Source: Ilyonectria destructans (lineage: Eukaryota; Ascomycota; Sordariomycetes; Hypocreales; Nectriaceae). Taken from it: a DNA stretch of 64,000 nt. Position 1 is the first letter of the stretch. The number at the start of each line of letters is the position of its first letter. The notes below the pieces were generated by a model. The model was not told where the DNA came from. It worked only from the letters and a program-made list of their open reading frames with translations, and did no database searches. The position numbers and the translations under genes are program-made. Below, in pieces: positions 30,811 through 41,500 of this stretch. The stretch covers positions 1-64,000 of the forward strand of contig JAHEWK010000022.1 of assembly GCA_020740775.1 (NCBI GenBank), in the 5' to 3' direction.

Positions 30811-32692
30811 TTTTGAGGTGTTCGGACTGGAACATCTTCATGAATCTAGCCTTCAACCGCTCGTCGCTACCATCTGCTGGGAGGTCCTGTTCCCTACGAG
30901 ACAGGGTATCAGGACGCCCCAAGCTCTTGCCTGGCCTCCACTCCAGAGTGAAGTTGAACCTAGCGAGGTACTCGGACCAACGCACTTGCCTCTCAGTAAG
31001 TTGCTTCTCAGAATAGAAGTACTTTAAGTTCTTATGGTCTGTAAGAACTGTAAAGTGCTTGACTGCCTGCAACTCGGGCTGCCATGCTTCAAGACAGCGT
31101 ATAATGGCAAGGAGTTCCTTATCATGGATGGGGTAGTTGGCTTCAGCAGGAGAGTGCTTCTTCGACAAATAAGCAACAGGGCGCCAAATGCTATAGTCAT
31201 CCTTCTGTAGCATCAGTCCTCCTGTAGCGTAGCCAGACGAATCAGCCTCGACCATAGTCTCTCTCTCTGGGTCGAAGTGCGCGAGGATGGGGGCCGTGAT
31301 GAGCATTTCCTTCAGCTTGTCAAATGCCTCTTCACATCGGTCGTCCCATTTGAACTGAACATCCTTCTTAGTTAGCTCGGTCAACGGTCGAGCTACATCT
31401 GAGAAGTCTTGGATAAAAACTCGATAGAAGTTCACAAAGCCAATGAACCCACGAATTCCTTTGACTGAAGTTGGTGTAGCCCATTCTCTGATTGCCTTGA
31501 CTTTCTCAGGGTCGACTCGGATGCCAACCTCTGCCTCGATCACAAAGCCTAAATACTTCACTGTCTTGGCCTCGAATTCGCACTTATCAATATCAATCTG
31601 GAGGCCAGCATCCATCAATCGCTGTAGAACTTGGCCGACCTTCCTCCTGTGGTCCTTGAGGGACCCTGAGGAATACACCAAAACGTCATCCACGTATGCA
31701 GAAATAAAGTCATCTAAGTATTCTTGCAAGGTGCTGTTGATGTAGCGTTGGAAGGCGGCAGGGGCTCCAGTCAACCCAAATGGCATGACTCGGTACTCAA
31801 AGGAACCATATCTCGTGCGAAAAGCCGTTTTGTGTACATCTTCCTCCGCTATCCGCACCTTATTGAAGGCAGCGATGATGTCGAGCTTTGTGAACCACTT
31901 TGCCTTTGCGATGTTCCTTAAGGTTTCGCTCAGAAGCGGGAGAGGGTATCGGTCCTTCTTGGTAATGTTGTTCAACCCTCGGTAGTCGACGCAAAAGCGA
32001 ATCCCTCCACCTGGTTTCTTAACCAACAGGACTGGGGCAGCTGCCGGGGAGCTGCTCGCGCGGATGAACTCCTTGTCCAGCAGCTCAGTGAGGGTCTTCC
32101 TTAAGACCAGGAGCTCTTCTCTTCTCATACCGTACAACGGGCTCCAAGGGAGGTTCCTCTCATTTCCATCTTTGTCCTTCATGATCTCGATTCGAAGGTC
32201 GATGCCGGGTCGTAGGGGCGGGAGTTTGTCGGCCAGTTTCCTGCTAAATGCCTGGAGCCATTGGTGATAATGCTTCGGAAGCTTCTCTTTTGGGTCCGTC
32301 CTTTTCTTCGGCTTCAGGGCCTTATCAATGTCCTTCAGAGTAACGGAGAACACTCCAGTGCCTTGTCGCCTCTTATCTCGTCGTACCTCTGCCATGAATA
32401 CTGATGCCATCACTTGTTTGACCTTCACGTCTGGGGCTGGCTGCTTAGCTCGATTCCACACCCGTACACCTGAGGACCTAATTGTAAGGCAACCCTTCTT
32501 TGCTGAGATATGTACATCCTCGTCCTCCATCCAGGGCTTTCCAAGGATAATACTATAGTTCAACTTTGGGATCACGTAGAAGAAGACTCGTTGGCGTTGG
32601 TGACCGTCGATATCAATAGGATATCCACGGTCGCCTGGCCTGACCAGCGTAACGCAATTCCTACGTAATCGAGAGTCTCTATCTTTGCGCAA
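30770..32692 (-). CDS. Gypsy protease remnant, reverse transcriptase and RNase H
   Basis: About 640 codons, open on both sides of the catalytic domains. N-terminal residues ~25-65 (DIDGHQRQRVFFYVIP, SIILGKPWM) are the end of the aspartic protease; the D-S-G region itself is lost by a frame break near 32690-32740. RT motifs follow: KPGGGIRFCVDYRGLN, FTKLDIIAAFNKVRI, MPFGLTGAPAAFQ and the active site YVDDVLVYS, then LGFVI. RNase H has EADSSGYATGG, KELLAII and LTDHKNLKYF. The C terminus is GRPDTLSRR. This supplies reverse transcription for the element. Without 5' LTR and gag the copy cannot act alone. Confidence 0.9.
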   Translation of the reverse strand: MRKDRDSRLRRNCVTLVRPGDRGYPIDIDGHQRQRVFFYVIPKLNYSIILGKPWMEDEDVHISAKKGCLTIRSSGVRVWNRAKQPAPDVKVKQVMASVFMAEVRRDKRRQGTGVFSVTLKDIDKALKPKKRTDPKEKLPKHYHQWLQAFSRKLADKLPPLRPGIDLRIEIMKDKDGNERNLPWSPLYGMRREELLVLRKTLTELLDKEFIRASSSPAAAPVLLVKKPGGGIRFCVDYRGLNNITKKDRYPLPLLSETLRNIAKAKWFTKLDIIAAFNKVRIAEEDVHKTAFRTRYGSFEYRVMPFGLTGAPAAFQRYINSTLQEYLDDFISAYVDDVLVYSSGSLKDHRRKVGQVLQRLMDAGLQIDIDKCEFEAKTVKYLGFVIEAEVGIRVDPEKVKAIREWATPTSVKGIRGFIGFVNFYRVFIQDFSDVARPLTELTKKDVQFKWDDRCEEAFDKLKEMLITAPILAHFDPERETMVEADSSGYATGGLMLQKDDYSIWRPVAYLSKKHSPAEANYPIHDKELLAIIRCLEAWQPELQAVKHFTVLTDHKNLKYFYSEKQLTERQVRWSEYLARFNFTLEWRPGKSLGRPDTLSRREQDLPADGSDERLKARFMKMFQSEHLKSVHIASMGGSGET

Positions 32693-32894
32693 TGATCGGG
32701 AACCTGCTTGGAGCTATCGAGCAGGGCCCCCCGATCCCGGATCCATCAGGCAGCCCGGAGGGCCGCGAACTGCTTGCCTAGCCTGAGGCGGCCTGTGGAT
32801 AGAAGAGGTATTATTCACAGCTTACGAGAGGAAGATAGAGATTGTAGATTATGAATTACTTATAAACCCTATAGATACCGCCAACCTCCTTTTT

Positions 32895-35213
32895 TTACTT
32901 CTTTTTCTTCTGTATAGTTAGCCGGATCTTTCTATTAGCTCGGAGGAACTTGCAGAGCTGGTCAATTGAGTAGCCCATCTGCTGCTGCTGCAGACTTATG
33001 GCATACATTGCAGCCTCCTCGCTTATACGCTGAGCCTGCGCCATACGGCGAATCTCCTTAATGATCTCGAGCCGTAGGGAGTACCACTGCACCTCGCTCT
33101 GCCGGCCAGCCCGCCACCGGCTTCCCCAGCGGCTATCGAGAGTAGCAATAGCTTGCTGACCCCATAGCCCGACCGTCCACTCTCTCCATAAGTCCCTGAC
33201 TGTCTTAACCTCCCGGCACATACGATGCTATGGCGGTCTTTCTAGCCCTGGGGTCACTGAGCGGCTGTTGCTGCTATTGCTTGAGTAAGCTGTTGTATAC
33301 TGGCTCTGGGCCTCTTTAGCAGCAGCGGCGGCGGCGGCGGCGGTAAGTGCTGGTGCTGGCGGCAGTACTGGTGCTGGTTGTAGCTGCAGGAGACCAGGGG
33401 TGGCGGCTGTCTTAAGCTGGAAGGTGAGGCCAGTTGAGAAGAGCGACTGGAGCTGCGAGGCCTGCTCCCTAACGCCCTGAAGCTCGGCTCGTAGGTCGGC
33501 TCTCAGATCCGCCCTAAGGTCGGCCCGTAGGCTGGTGATCCTCGTGTCGTTGCGGGTATCGACGGACTGGAGGTAATCTGCAAGAGCTGGGACGGCCTGG
33601 GCTAGCAGGGCCAGCTGGCTCGGCCTCTCGCCCTCTTCTTGCACGAGGGCTGATACCTCTTGTGCGAACTGCGAGTAGGCCTCGTGCTGAAAGACCGGGT
33701 GGTTCCAAACCGGGCTATCTGGGAACTGCTTAATCAGGAAGACCGAGTCTTGCAGGATGACCTCACGGAGGTATAAGAGCAGGCTCGTAAGCCCCATGGC
33801 CGCAAGGTCGTTAATATGATCGGGGGCAGGGCCGAACCGGCCCTTCCAACGGTCGAGGTCTGGCCAGATTAGAGAGAGGAGGGTCTCCGGCGGCATAATG
33901 CCAGCACGGCGTATCTCAAAGCACCCCTTCTGTGGCAGATGCCCGGCCATAGTGCGCATAAACTTGCGAGGCAGGGAGTTCAGGTAGCAGCCGATCATCT
34001 GCTCCTGGTTCCAGCGGCCTGCCCGGCGGATCTGGTCCTCGCTGATCCCCTTCAGCTCGGCCGTCTTAGCCCCTGAGCTCCGGCCAACATGCGTCTTCTT
34101 CCTCGAGGCGATGCCGGCATATGTAAATGCCTTAACGACCCAGTCTCGCTGCGAGTTGTATGAGAGGGCTGCTGTATGGTCATACCCGCTCCCGCTCCCT
34201 CTAATCAGCCGCGTATCATACCATGCAGACCTCCGGCTAAGGTCTGGAAACGGCTCGTCGGCAGCTATATCCCACCGATAGAGGAGGTAGAAGGCAAGGC
34301 CGCTCAGTATGCAGATAATCGGATTCTTGTTCCGGAGGGCCCCGGCTGTCTCAAGACGGCCATGCTGGTTCTGCTTTCCCGCCCTTATTGTGAAGATTAG
34401 GGGCATGCAGCGGGTCGGGCCCTCCCCCTCGAACTCGAAGGTAAAGAGGTCCGAGATCTCAGCTGCGCGGCGGTCGCCGCCCCGGGTCAGCATATAGTGC
34501 CCGAGCAGCAGATCCACGAGAGTCCGCAGGTGGCACTCAGCAGCAGTGCTGCTATGCGCCCAGAGCTCGTAGCAGACGCGTTCGAATTCCTGCTCTGTAT
34601 ACCCATCGAGGAGGGTATCACGGCCTTTATCGGCGTAGCTGGCCTTATCCTGCTGTGCATCCCGGCGCTGGAGGGACTTGAGGTACTCCCGAACGTTATC
34701 CTCCCGGGGCGAAGGGTGGGTATTCATCCCGAGCGCTTTCTGCGCACGATACAGGTCGGTGATAGCGGTCGTATAGCTGCGGACTGATCGCCAGGCAAGC
34801 CGTGTAGCCTCCTGTAGAGTATCCTCAGCCGCCTTGTAGCTCTTGGCCCCGAGCGGCCGGTCCGCAACCTCCTCAACAAGGAAGAGGAGGAGCTTGTCTT
34901 CTGTGACGGTATCCGCATCCTGATACTACTTGCGCTCGCAGAAGTCCCTGAACTCCTTCTGCTTCGGCTCATACGCAGCCAGTGTATTTCTCGGCCTCGC
35001 GTCCTGGATCATCGAGAGGATATGCTGTGCGTTAGCATGTAGCTCAGCGTTATTGCGCGCGTTAAGCCCGACGCAACCGTGGTGCCTGGTGCCGGCTGCA
35101 GCGGCCCCGGCAGCAGCCCCAGTCGCAGTCGTCATTACAGTGCTGGTCCTAACGGTTATCGAGTCAGCTACAGCCGCCGCCTTCTTCCTCCCAGCCCGTT
35201 TTCTCGTCGTCAT
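32895..35213 (-). pseudogene. Crypton-type tyrosine recombinase with GCR1_C tail, two in-frame TAG codons
   Basis: One reading frame of about 770 codons from 35213 to 32895, broken only by TAG at 34926-34928 and 33228-33230. Segment 1: basic, Ala-rich start, then MIQDARPRNTLAAYEPKQKE (SAM-like DNA-binding part). Segment 2: DTVTEDKLLLFLVEEV, then the catalytic region with HVGR (H-x-x-R) and RRAGRWNQEQMIGCYLNSLP, whose Tyr is the likely nucleophile; this part resembles the Ndc10-type DNA-binding domain of fungal Crypton proteins. A coiled coil made of LRADLRADLRADLRAEL repeats follows. Segment 3: TVRDLWREWTVGLWG, SRWGSRWRAG and EIIKEIRRMA, a GCR1_C domain. Cryptons integrate as circles by recombination. 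Both stops could be CAG changed to TAG. Confidence 0.82.
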
Positions 35214-35659
35214 AGTCGGATATCAATTAAAGAGGGGGCAGCTGATCCAATCCATCGCACACAAGGTCTTCAGAGAATAGGCCAGCCTAGACGGGCCTGG
35301 GGTCTGCAGAGATATATAAATAATCTTCAGGCCGGGCCGGCCTTCCAGCGCCAGATCAGCAGGACCGGGGCACCCCAGGTGCCCCGGAGGCTCTAGAGGG
35401 CGCTGGAGGCCCCTGGAGCTCCCTGAAGTTATAGGGGCCGATCAGCGAGGGAGCATGGATATTCTCGAATATCCACGGTCATCCGGGTGGCCAGCGCGGG
35501 GGGCCCGATGTGGATATACCGGGATACCATTGGCCGGGCGCCGCAGGCGGCCGGGGTCCTGGATCAGCCGGTGGGCGCCACGCCTCGCCGCTGTGCCGCA
35601 GTGGGATCAGCGACGGCTCAGCGGCGCCGTGGATACCAACTATTATTATACTAGGCTAC
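35214..35659. other. GC-rich spacer between Crypton and Helitron
   Basis: Strikingly GC-rich with several inverted repeats; no coding. It includes the nested hairpin 35345-35406 and a smaller one (tggatattctcgaatatcca, 35457-35476). The Crypton/Helitron border is somewhere here but was not found. Confidence 0.45.
35345..35406. repeat. Nested GC hairpin
   Basis: Perfect 10-bp inner stem ccggggcacc (35365-35374) with ggtgccccgg (35378-35387) and a 3-nt loop. The outer stem pairs ccagcgcc at 35345 with ggcgctgg ending at 35406. Confidence 0.85.
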
Positions 35660-37171
35660 TTAAAGTCTCTTTGTGGGATGCCTCTTGTTCCTGCCATCTG
35701 GTTTGGTAGTTGATGACCTCATATTAGGACGAACGGAGGATCGGAGTGTGGCAGATATGTTAGGTGATCGAGAGTCCTCGTTTTCCTTCGCTTCACCTTC
35801 TTCATGGTTATCATTTTCATCAGAGTCTACGGACGTTAAAGGGGAGACCGGCGATCCTGCAATGATTGGAGTTGTTGCGGTAGTTACAGTAGACCCCCTG
35901 AGTCTCTTGGGGGCGGGGTTGTTCGAACTTGAATGAGACGATGGAGATGCGCAGATTGCGGGCCTTTTGTTCTGAGATGGAGTAACGGGTTGTTGGGATG
36001 GACCTCCCTGCGGCGATTGTGATGATTGTGACCGTGACTGTTGCGCCTGTGAAGATTTCTTTGAGGGAGACTTGAACATAGACCTCGCTGCTGCGAAGCC
36101 GCCAGCTTGGGATGGGCCAGGTTCGGTTTTAGAGGGGGAGACTGTGTTAGCGGCAGGTGCAGGTGGCGTGCTCTTGTCCGGAAACGTCCAAGAGTCGGGA
36201 ACGATAATGAAAACATAGTCCTTCTCATCAACTGTAGGGGCAGCTACCATAAGACTATGGTCAAGCAGGCCAACAATCTTGCCGACGCAGTTGAAGGGAA
36301 CACCTGGTACAAACTGTGTATCTTTCCTATCTGCCATCTTCTTGCAGAGGAGAGAGAATGGCAAAGCGCGAATAGGAAAGAGAATAAAAACTTGAAAGGG
36401 GTGGAAGCCTTTGAAAGGGCTTTTTGATGGCTGACCCGGAGTGATGTAGGTACAGCACTGGATAAATGCACAGCATCTCAGCTGCGCATCATCCAACAGC
36501 GGGACAGAGTCCTTGATCAAGTGGGTTTGACCTGTCCCGAGAACCTGCCCCGTCAAAGAAACAACCGGTTGGATAAGTGGAAAGCCCTCACTATTGCAAA
36601 GAGTTCGTGGGTCAATGCTGATAGTTACATTAGTGGCAAGCGCGATATTCGAACTCGAGCTAAGGGGAAATGGTAAGTCTGCTTACGCTTGGTATCCAAA
36701 GTCGCGTATGAGAACAACTGGAACCTTGTACACATCGCCGTCACCATCTTCATCGCTGAAAACATCAGGCTCCCGTAGCACCCACTCCAGTGCGTAGGGG
36801 TGTACTTTGCCAGTGAAATGGAACCACTGATTCTCCCACTCCGATTCAACAATCTGCTGGTTATAGACAGAGAGGTTGAGACTAAAGTAAATCGGCAGTG
36901 GATCAGGGGATCGATACCCTTCAGGACGCCGCACAGAATATTCAGGCAGTGTCATATAGGGAGGGGGTGGAAGAAAAACCCTGCCAAGAGCTTCAACATT
37001 AAGGCTCTTTATAAGTTGTTCATCTGATGTAGGAAACCGCGTCGGGGTATCCAGCTGACCAAAAAAGGACATGGTCATATCACTACCAAGGTTTTTCTGA
37101 GAGTCATAAGGCATGCGCGGAGGGGGATGACCGCTAAGAGTGGAATTTGAGGTAGAAGTTGATGAAGACAT
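35660..37171 (-). CDS. Helitron-borne companion protein, unrecognised, possibly OB-fold-like
   Basis: Two exons, 37171-36687 and 36617-35660, joined by a 69-nt GT-AG intron in phase 2; about 480 residues. The N-terminal half (~60-230) is a folded-looking region with IYFSLNLSVYNQQIVESEWE, WFHFTGKVHPYALEWVLREP, VPVVLIRDFGYQAIDP and VSLTGQVLGTG. The middle has GVPFNCVGKIVGLLDHSLMV and DYVFIIVPDSWTF. Short beta-rich blocks with V-G-K-I and T-G-x-V patterns suggest OB folds of the kind that bind single-stranded DNA, but I cannot name a family. The last ~200 residues are low-complexity Ser/Gln/Pro with basic patches (APKRLRG). A second optional intron (about 36440-36300) would join YITPG to VPFNC; the frame is open either way. 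Its position, divergent from Rep-Hel, suggests a transposition accessory role (inference). Confidence 0.6.
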
Positions 37172-37404
37172 AATATATTGAACAAGCAAAGGTTTCGATA
37201 AAAAATGGGAGAGCGGTTAAGATTACGACTCTGCGAGAGAGAGAGAGAGAGCAATAGTAAGATAAGCCTGCAAGATTGGTATATAAATGTAGGGAACAAA
37301 GAAGAAATACATCTGATATTTATAATCGATTAAATTATATAGTATATACAATGCGAAGATTGATACCACTTGGTAAAGATACTGTATTTCGTTGCGCAGA
37401 CAGG

Positions 37405-37700
37405 ATGTAGCATCGCCGATCTCCATCCAACATTTTCAGCCAAGAACTCCTATCCCTGCCGGTGTGGATACTTGCACAATTGAATTGACCAATTAATGTA
37501 GATGGTGAACAGATTTGCTTTTTCCATGAGTACAAAGGATTGGCCAAAACGTCAGCACATGTCGCCGATCGCAGTAAAGCACCTTGAGGTAAGAACGTTG
37601 ATCCCTGCCAAGTGGATACTTGCACAGCGGAATTGATCAATCAACGTAGCTGTTGAACAGAATTGCTTCTTCCACGATTACAAAGAATTGACTAAGATAT
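37405..37700. repeat. Two tandem copies of a 148-bp unit
   Basis: gtggatacttgcac occurs at 37464 and 37612, and atttgctttttcca / aattgcttcttcca 148 bp apart. The copies have diverged by about 20 percent. They lie in the spacer between the two Helitron genes. Confidence 0.7.
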
Positions 37701-37830
37701 TAATACATGAAAAAAAAAGAAGAAAAAAGCAAGTATGAGAGCTGGGCAGTATATGATAGGTAGATGAAATAACGTGGTGTGTATTATATCAATCACATAA
37801 GTGCCCATCGATGTTACCATTACAACGAAA

Positions 37831-38185
37831 GAGGGTGAAGGGATATTTTGATCTATTGGTATATCAATACTGCAGCGGCCATATGAATAAGAGGGTGGAG
37901 GAGTATGATGCCGTATTGGTATACCGGTGTAATGGCATTCCGACTAGATAATGGGATGAATAATCAAGCCCGAAGTTAATTATTACAAAAGTAAGAGGGT
38001 CGAGGAATATGATGCTCTACTGGTATACCGGAGTGATGATGCTCCGAGTGGATGATGGGATGAATAATCAAGCCCGAAGTTAATCATCACGAAAGTAAGA
38101 GGGTGGAGGAATATGATGCTCTATTGGTATACCGGCATGATGATGCTCCGAGTAGATGACGGGATGAATAATCAAGTCCGATATT
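37831..38185. repeat. Tandem array of a 104-bp unit, about 3.4 copies
   Basis: gagggt starts units at 37891, 37995 and 38099, with a shorter degenerate unit at 37831. Each full unit carries ttggtataccgg and gggatgaataatcaag. It lies upstream of the Rep-Hel gene and could be a subterminal or promoter repeat. Confidence 0.85.
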
Positions 38186-38509
38186 GGGATGAAATTGGAA
38201 GAGTAAAGAAGACCATGGTGGGATAGACCTATCATTTATTGGTAGGTGGGTCAAGACAATGACGATAGTCAATATTATCATATAGTTTGATAGGTATAAT
38301 AGAGATAAAGATGACGTGGGAGTATCGGGATAGAATCGGACCAAGAGCAGAGTAGGACAGGTTGGTGTGGGAGAATCGAACTCTGCCCCAGAATGTACCG
38401 ATCCCAAAACAGCATTGTGAATGGCATCAACCTTTATTGTTCATATTTATAATGCTGTTTAGCTTAATACACATGATTACGCACCCTAAGAATACACGAC
38501 TATCTTGTA

Positions 38510-41500
38510 ATGGATTCGTCATTATCTGCTCTACTTGAAAGGTTGCGTGGTCGAACGCCTGGCAGCGCAATCAGCAGTCTCGGGCTGAACACGTACAATG
38601 ATATCTTTAGTGCGGCAAACTCGAATACAAACGCAACACTAAGAGAATCACATTCTATTGTCCAACCAAGCATATGCGATCGTGTTCCGGACGTCCAGCC
38701 TGTGGGCTTGGCATTAATAAAGTCACACTCTACTGTCCAACCGAGTACACCTGGTGATATTCCAGAAACCGTACCTATAGACCCGGCACTAGACGGATCA
38801 CAACCAACTGGCCAATCAAGCAAACCAGGCAATCACCAACAATACCGATCAAGTGTAAATCAAATCGACAATGCGAATGCGCAAACACAGGCGGCAGGAA
38901 ACTGGATGAGCCGGCCACCACCAGGGAGCACGACGCCGACACAAGTGCCTCCAAGAAAAAGAGGCAGACCGCGAGGTTCTCGTGTACCAAGGCGGAGAGA
39001 TGTTCGAGAAGGAAATCGGGTGCAGGAACATCAGCCAAGTGCATACCAAGCCGACACCATCAATACTCAAATACAGGGACCTGAAAGCTGGATGAGTCGA
39101 CCGCCGCCAAGGAGTACGACACCAATACAGGCGCCTCCCAGATCAAGAGGCAAACCGCGAACTTCTCGTGCATCAAGACGGAAAGATGCCCGGGAAAGAA
39201 ACTGGCGGCAAAGGAGACAAACCCAACAGCGAAGACCGCTGGTTGCCGTTGGGACGCCCCCAGCCAGTTCCCAGTTGCCATCTAATGCTCCACGACGTCA
39301 GAAAAGGAGGTCGCAACAAGCACAGCAACTAAAACCTGTACCAGCGCAACCGCGTATAGCACCAAACCCCACACAAGCTGCAGAAATAACCAACGCGAGC
39401 CAATATCAACCGCACAATGCACTGGGCACGCAGCAATGTATGAGCACTCTAAGCTTTTCAGATGTGGATCAACATGGCCAACAAGAACTTGGCGCCAAGC
39501 GTAAGGCTGACCAACACGGACAAGAACAAAACAAAAGGCAAAATCGAAGACGGGTTGAGAATAGCAACCTTGAAGAGCAAACCCAGGCATTCAAGAGAGC
39601 TATTAAGCATCTGGAAGATGAATTTACAGAGAAGGAGAGAATATCCTACACAAAGAATTGGCGTAAGCCGGTCCCCCGTGAGAGGAATATATCCACAGTC
39701 ATGGACTTTTATCAAGCATTTCACAACATGGACACCCTACCCATACACACATGCATGATATGCTATCAGAAGATCAGCACGATGGAGATAAAAGAGCTTA
39801 GCTGGGAAGAGTGGACAAATAGCGCAGCGATGAATAGCTGCCTCACGTATTCATGTCCAGATTGCTTCCCTGTTGGCAAGGCTATACCGAGCTGCGAAAA
39901 CTGTGCCATGAAGATCCGCGAATGCAATATGGCGCGGGGCGGGAACTTGCATCAAGCACTTGGTTGCGAGCACATGTACCCGGATGCTCTCAGAGATTTG
40001 ACTTTGGTTGAGGAGAAGCTGATTGCACTCAACACCCATTTCGGCTTCGTTGCAAGAATCAAAGTGACAAAAAGCACCAAACAGAGTACGGCATATGCAC
40101 GGCATGTAAAGGGTCACATAACTGTGTTTCCAAACAGTGTTCAAGACTTGGTTACCACAGTACTACCACATCCGCTTCTACAATCTTTGGAGGACATCCA
40201 TATATCCTGGCATGGGCCGCAGAGACCAGCCCCCAGCGATCTATCCAAGTTGCTCTCAGTCCGGCGAGGAGTTGTGGAACGGGCGTTGCTTTGGCTAAAA
40301 GAATTTAACCCCCACTATCGGCATATCCAAATCGACAAAGCCGAGTTGGATAGTTGGGGAGAGCCGGCGCACGGGGTTCCGAGCCGGATCTATGACAGGA
40401 TAGAGAGAGATGAACCATCGGCATGGGAAGAAACGCGAACAGCGCACATTGTGCCCCCGGAAGAACGTGGAATGGATGACACTGAGCCCCAGTCAGTCGA
40501 ACAGATTGTGGACGGGCTAGGCAGAGCGTATGATGAGAATGATGTAAGTTACGACGAGGATCAGCAGCTCTATGACGAGCGCAGTCGGGAGGAGCTCGAG
40601 TATGAGGGCATGGGAAGCTTTCTTGATGAGATCCTTGCATCTGGTATGTTTCCACTGGATACAGCACCGCGAGCAACCGATGCCGATAAACTGCAATTTG
40701 CCATTGATACAATCAGAGGTGGACACACAAATGCGCAAGCACAGCCGCCCAACCAGCCGACTGGGAGCGCGCAGGATTCGCACCTTCAGCCATACATTCA
40801 CATTTCAAGAGGCAATGAGTTTGCAGATATCAATGATCTCTGGTATCTTGCAAAAGCATTTCCAACACTATTCCCCTTCGGCTTCGGTGGGCCACGGCGT
40901 AAGGAAGAGATGGAATCGGACCTGTGGAAGAACAGTCTCCAGCTCACAGGGCATATCCGTGATAGAGACAGTATTGGAGAGGGTGGAGAGGATGCGATTT
41001 CGCCAACACGTAATCTCGGACTTCGCGCATGGATGAAGAAAGTGCTGCAACGACATGGTGGTCGCTTTGCCAATCATCCGGCCTTTTCATTTCTACTATT
41101 CAACATAGAGGTTCGGTCTAGGAATAGAGGAGTAAGTATGGTGAGCGTGCGACGGAACGATTTTCCTGAGATTGAGAGGATCATTCAGTCGTTAACACCA
41201 GAGAGGCTGGCGGAAGTACAAAAGGAGTTAGAGGCTGGCGGGAGCATCCGAGATGAAGATATCAAAAAGCTCCTGCGATACATCTCATACTTTGGCTACA
41301 AACAGGCCATGTCGCAGGAGTCGCGGCTAGCCATGCGCAGAAAGATTAAAGCGCTCATCATCAGATACGGTATACCGGCGATTTGGTTTACGCTGAACCC
41401 TAATGACATTACGAACCCGGTAAAACTACGTCTGGCGGCATACCGAAAGGAGGACAAGGCTGCCGCGGAAGCAACGTTGCTTCGGGCCCTTCAGGATAGG

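Larger units (their letters stand above)
29009..32760 (-). mobile_element. Ty3/gypsy chromovirus, 5'-truncated
   Basis: On the minus strand: protease remnant, reverse transcriptase, RNase H, integrase and chromodomain, then a polypurine tract (29191-29222, minus strand gggagggagggggggtaat) abutting the 3' LTR at 29009-29190. The 5' LTR, primer-binding site and gag are missing; sequence changes to the Crypton region around 32760-32890. Confidence 0.9.
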
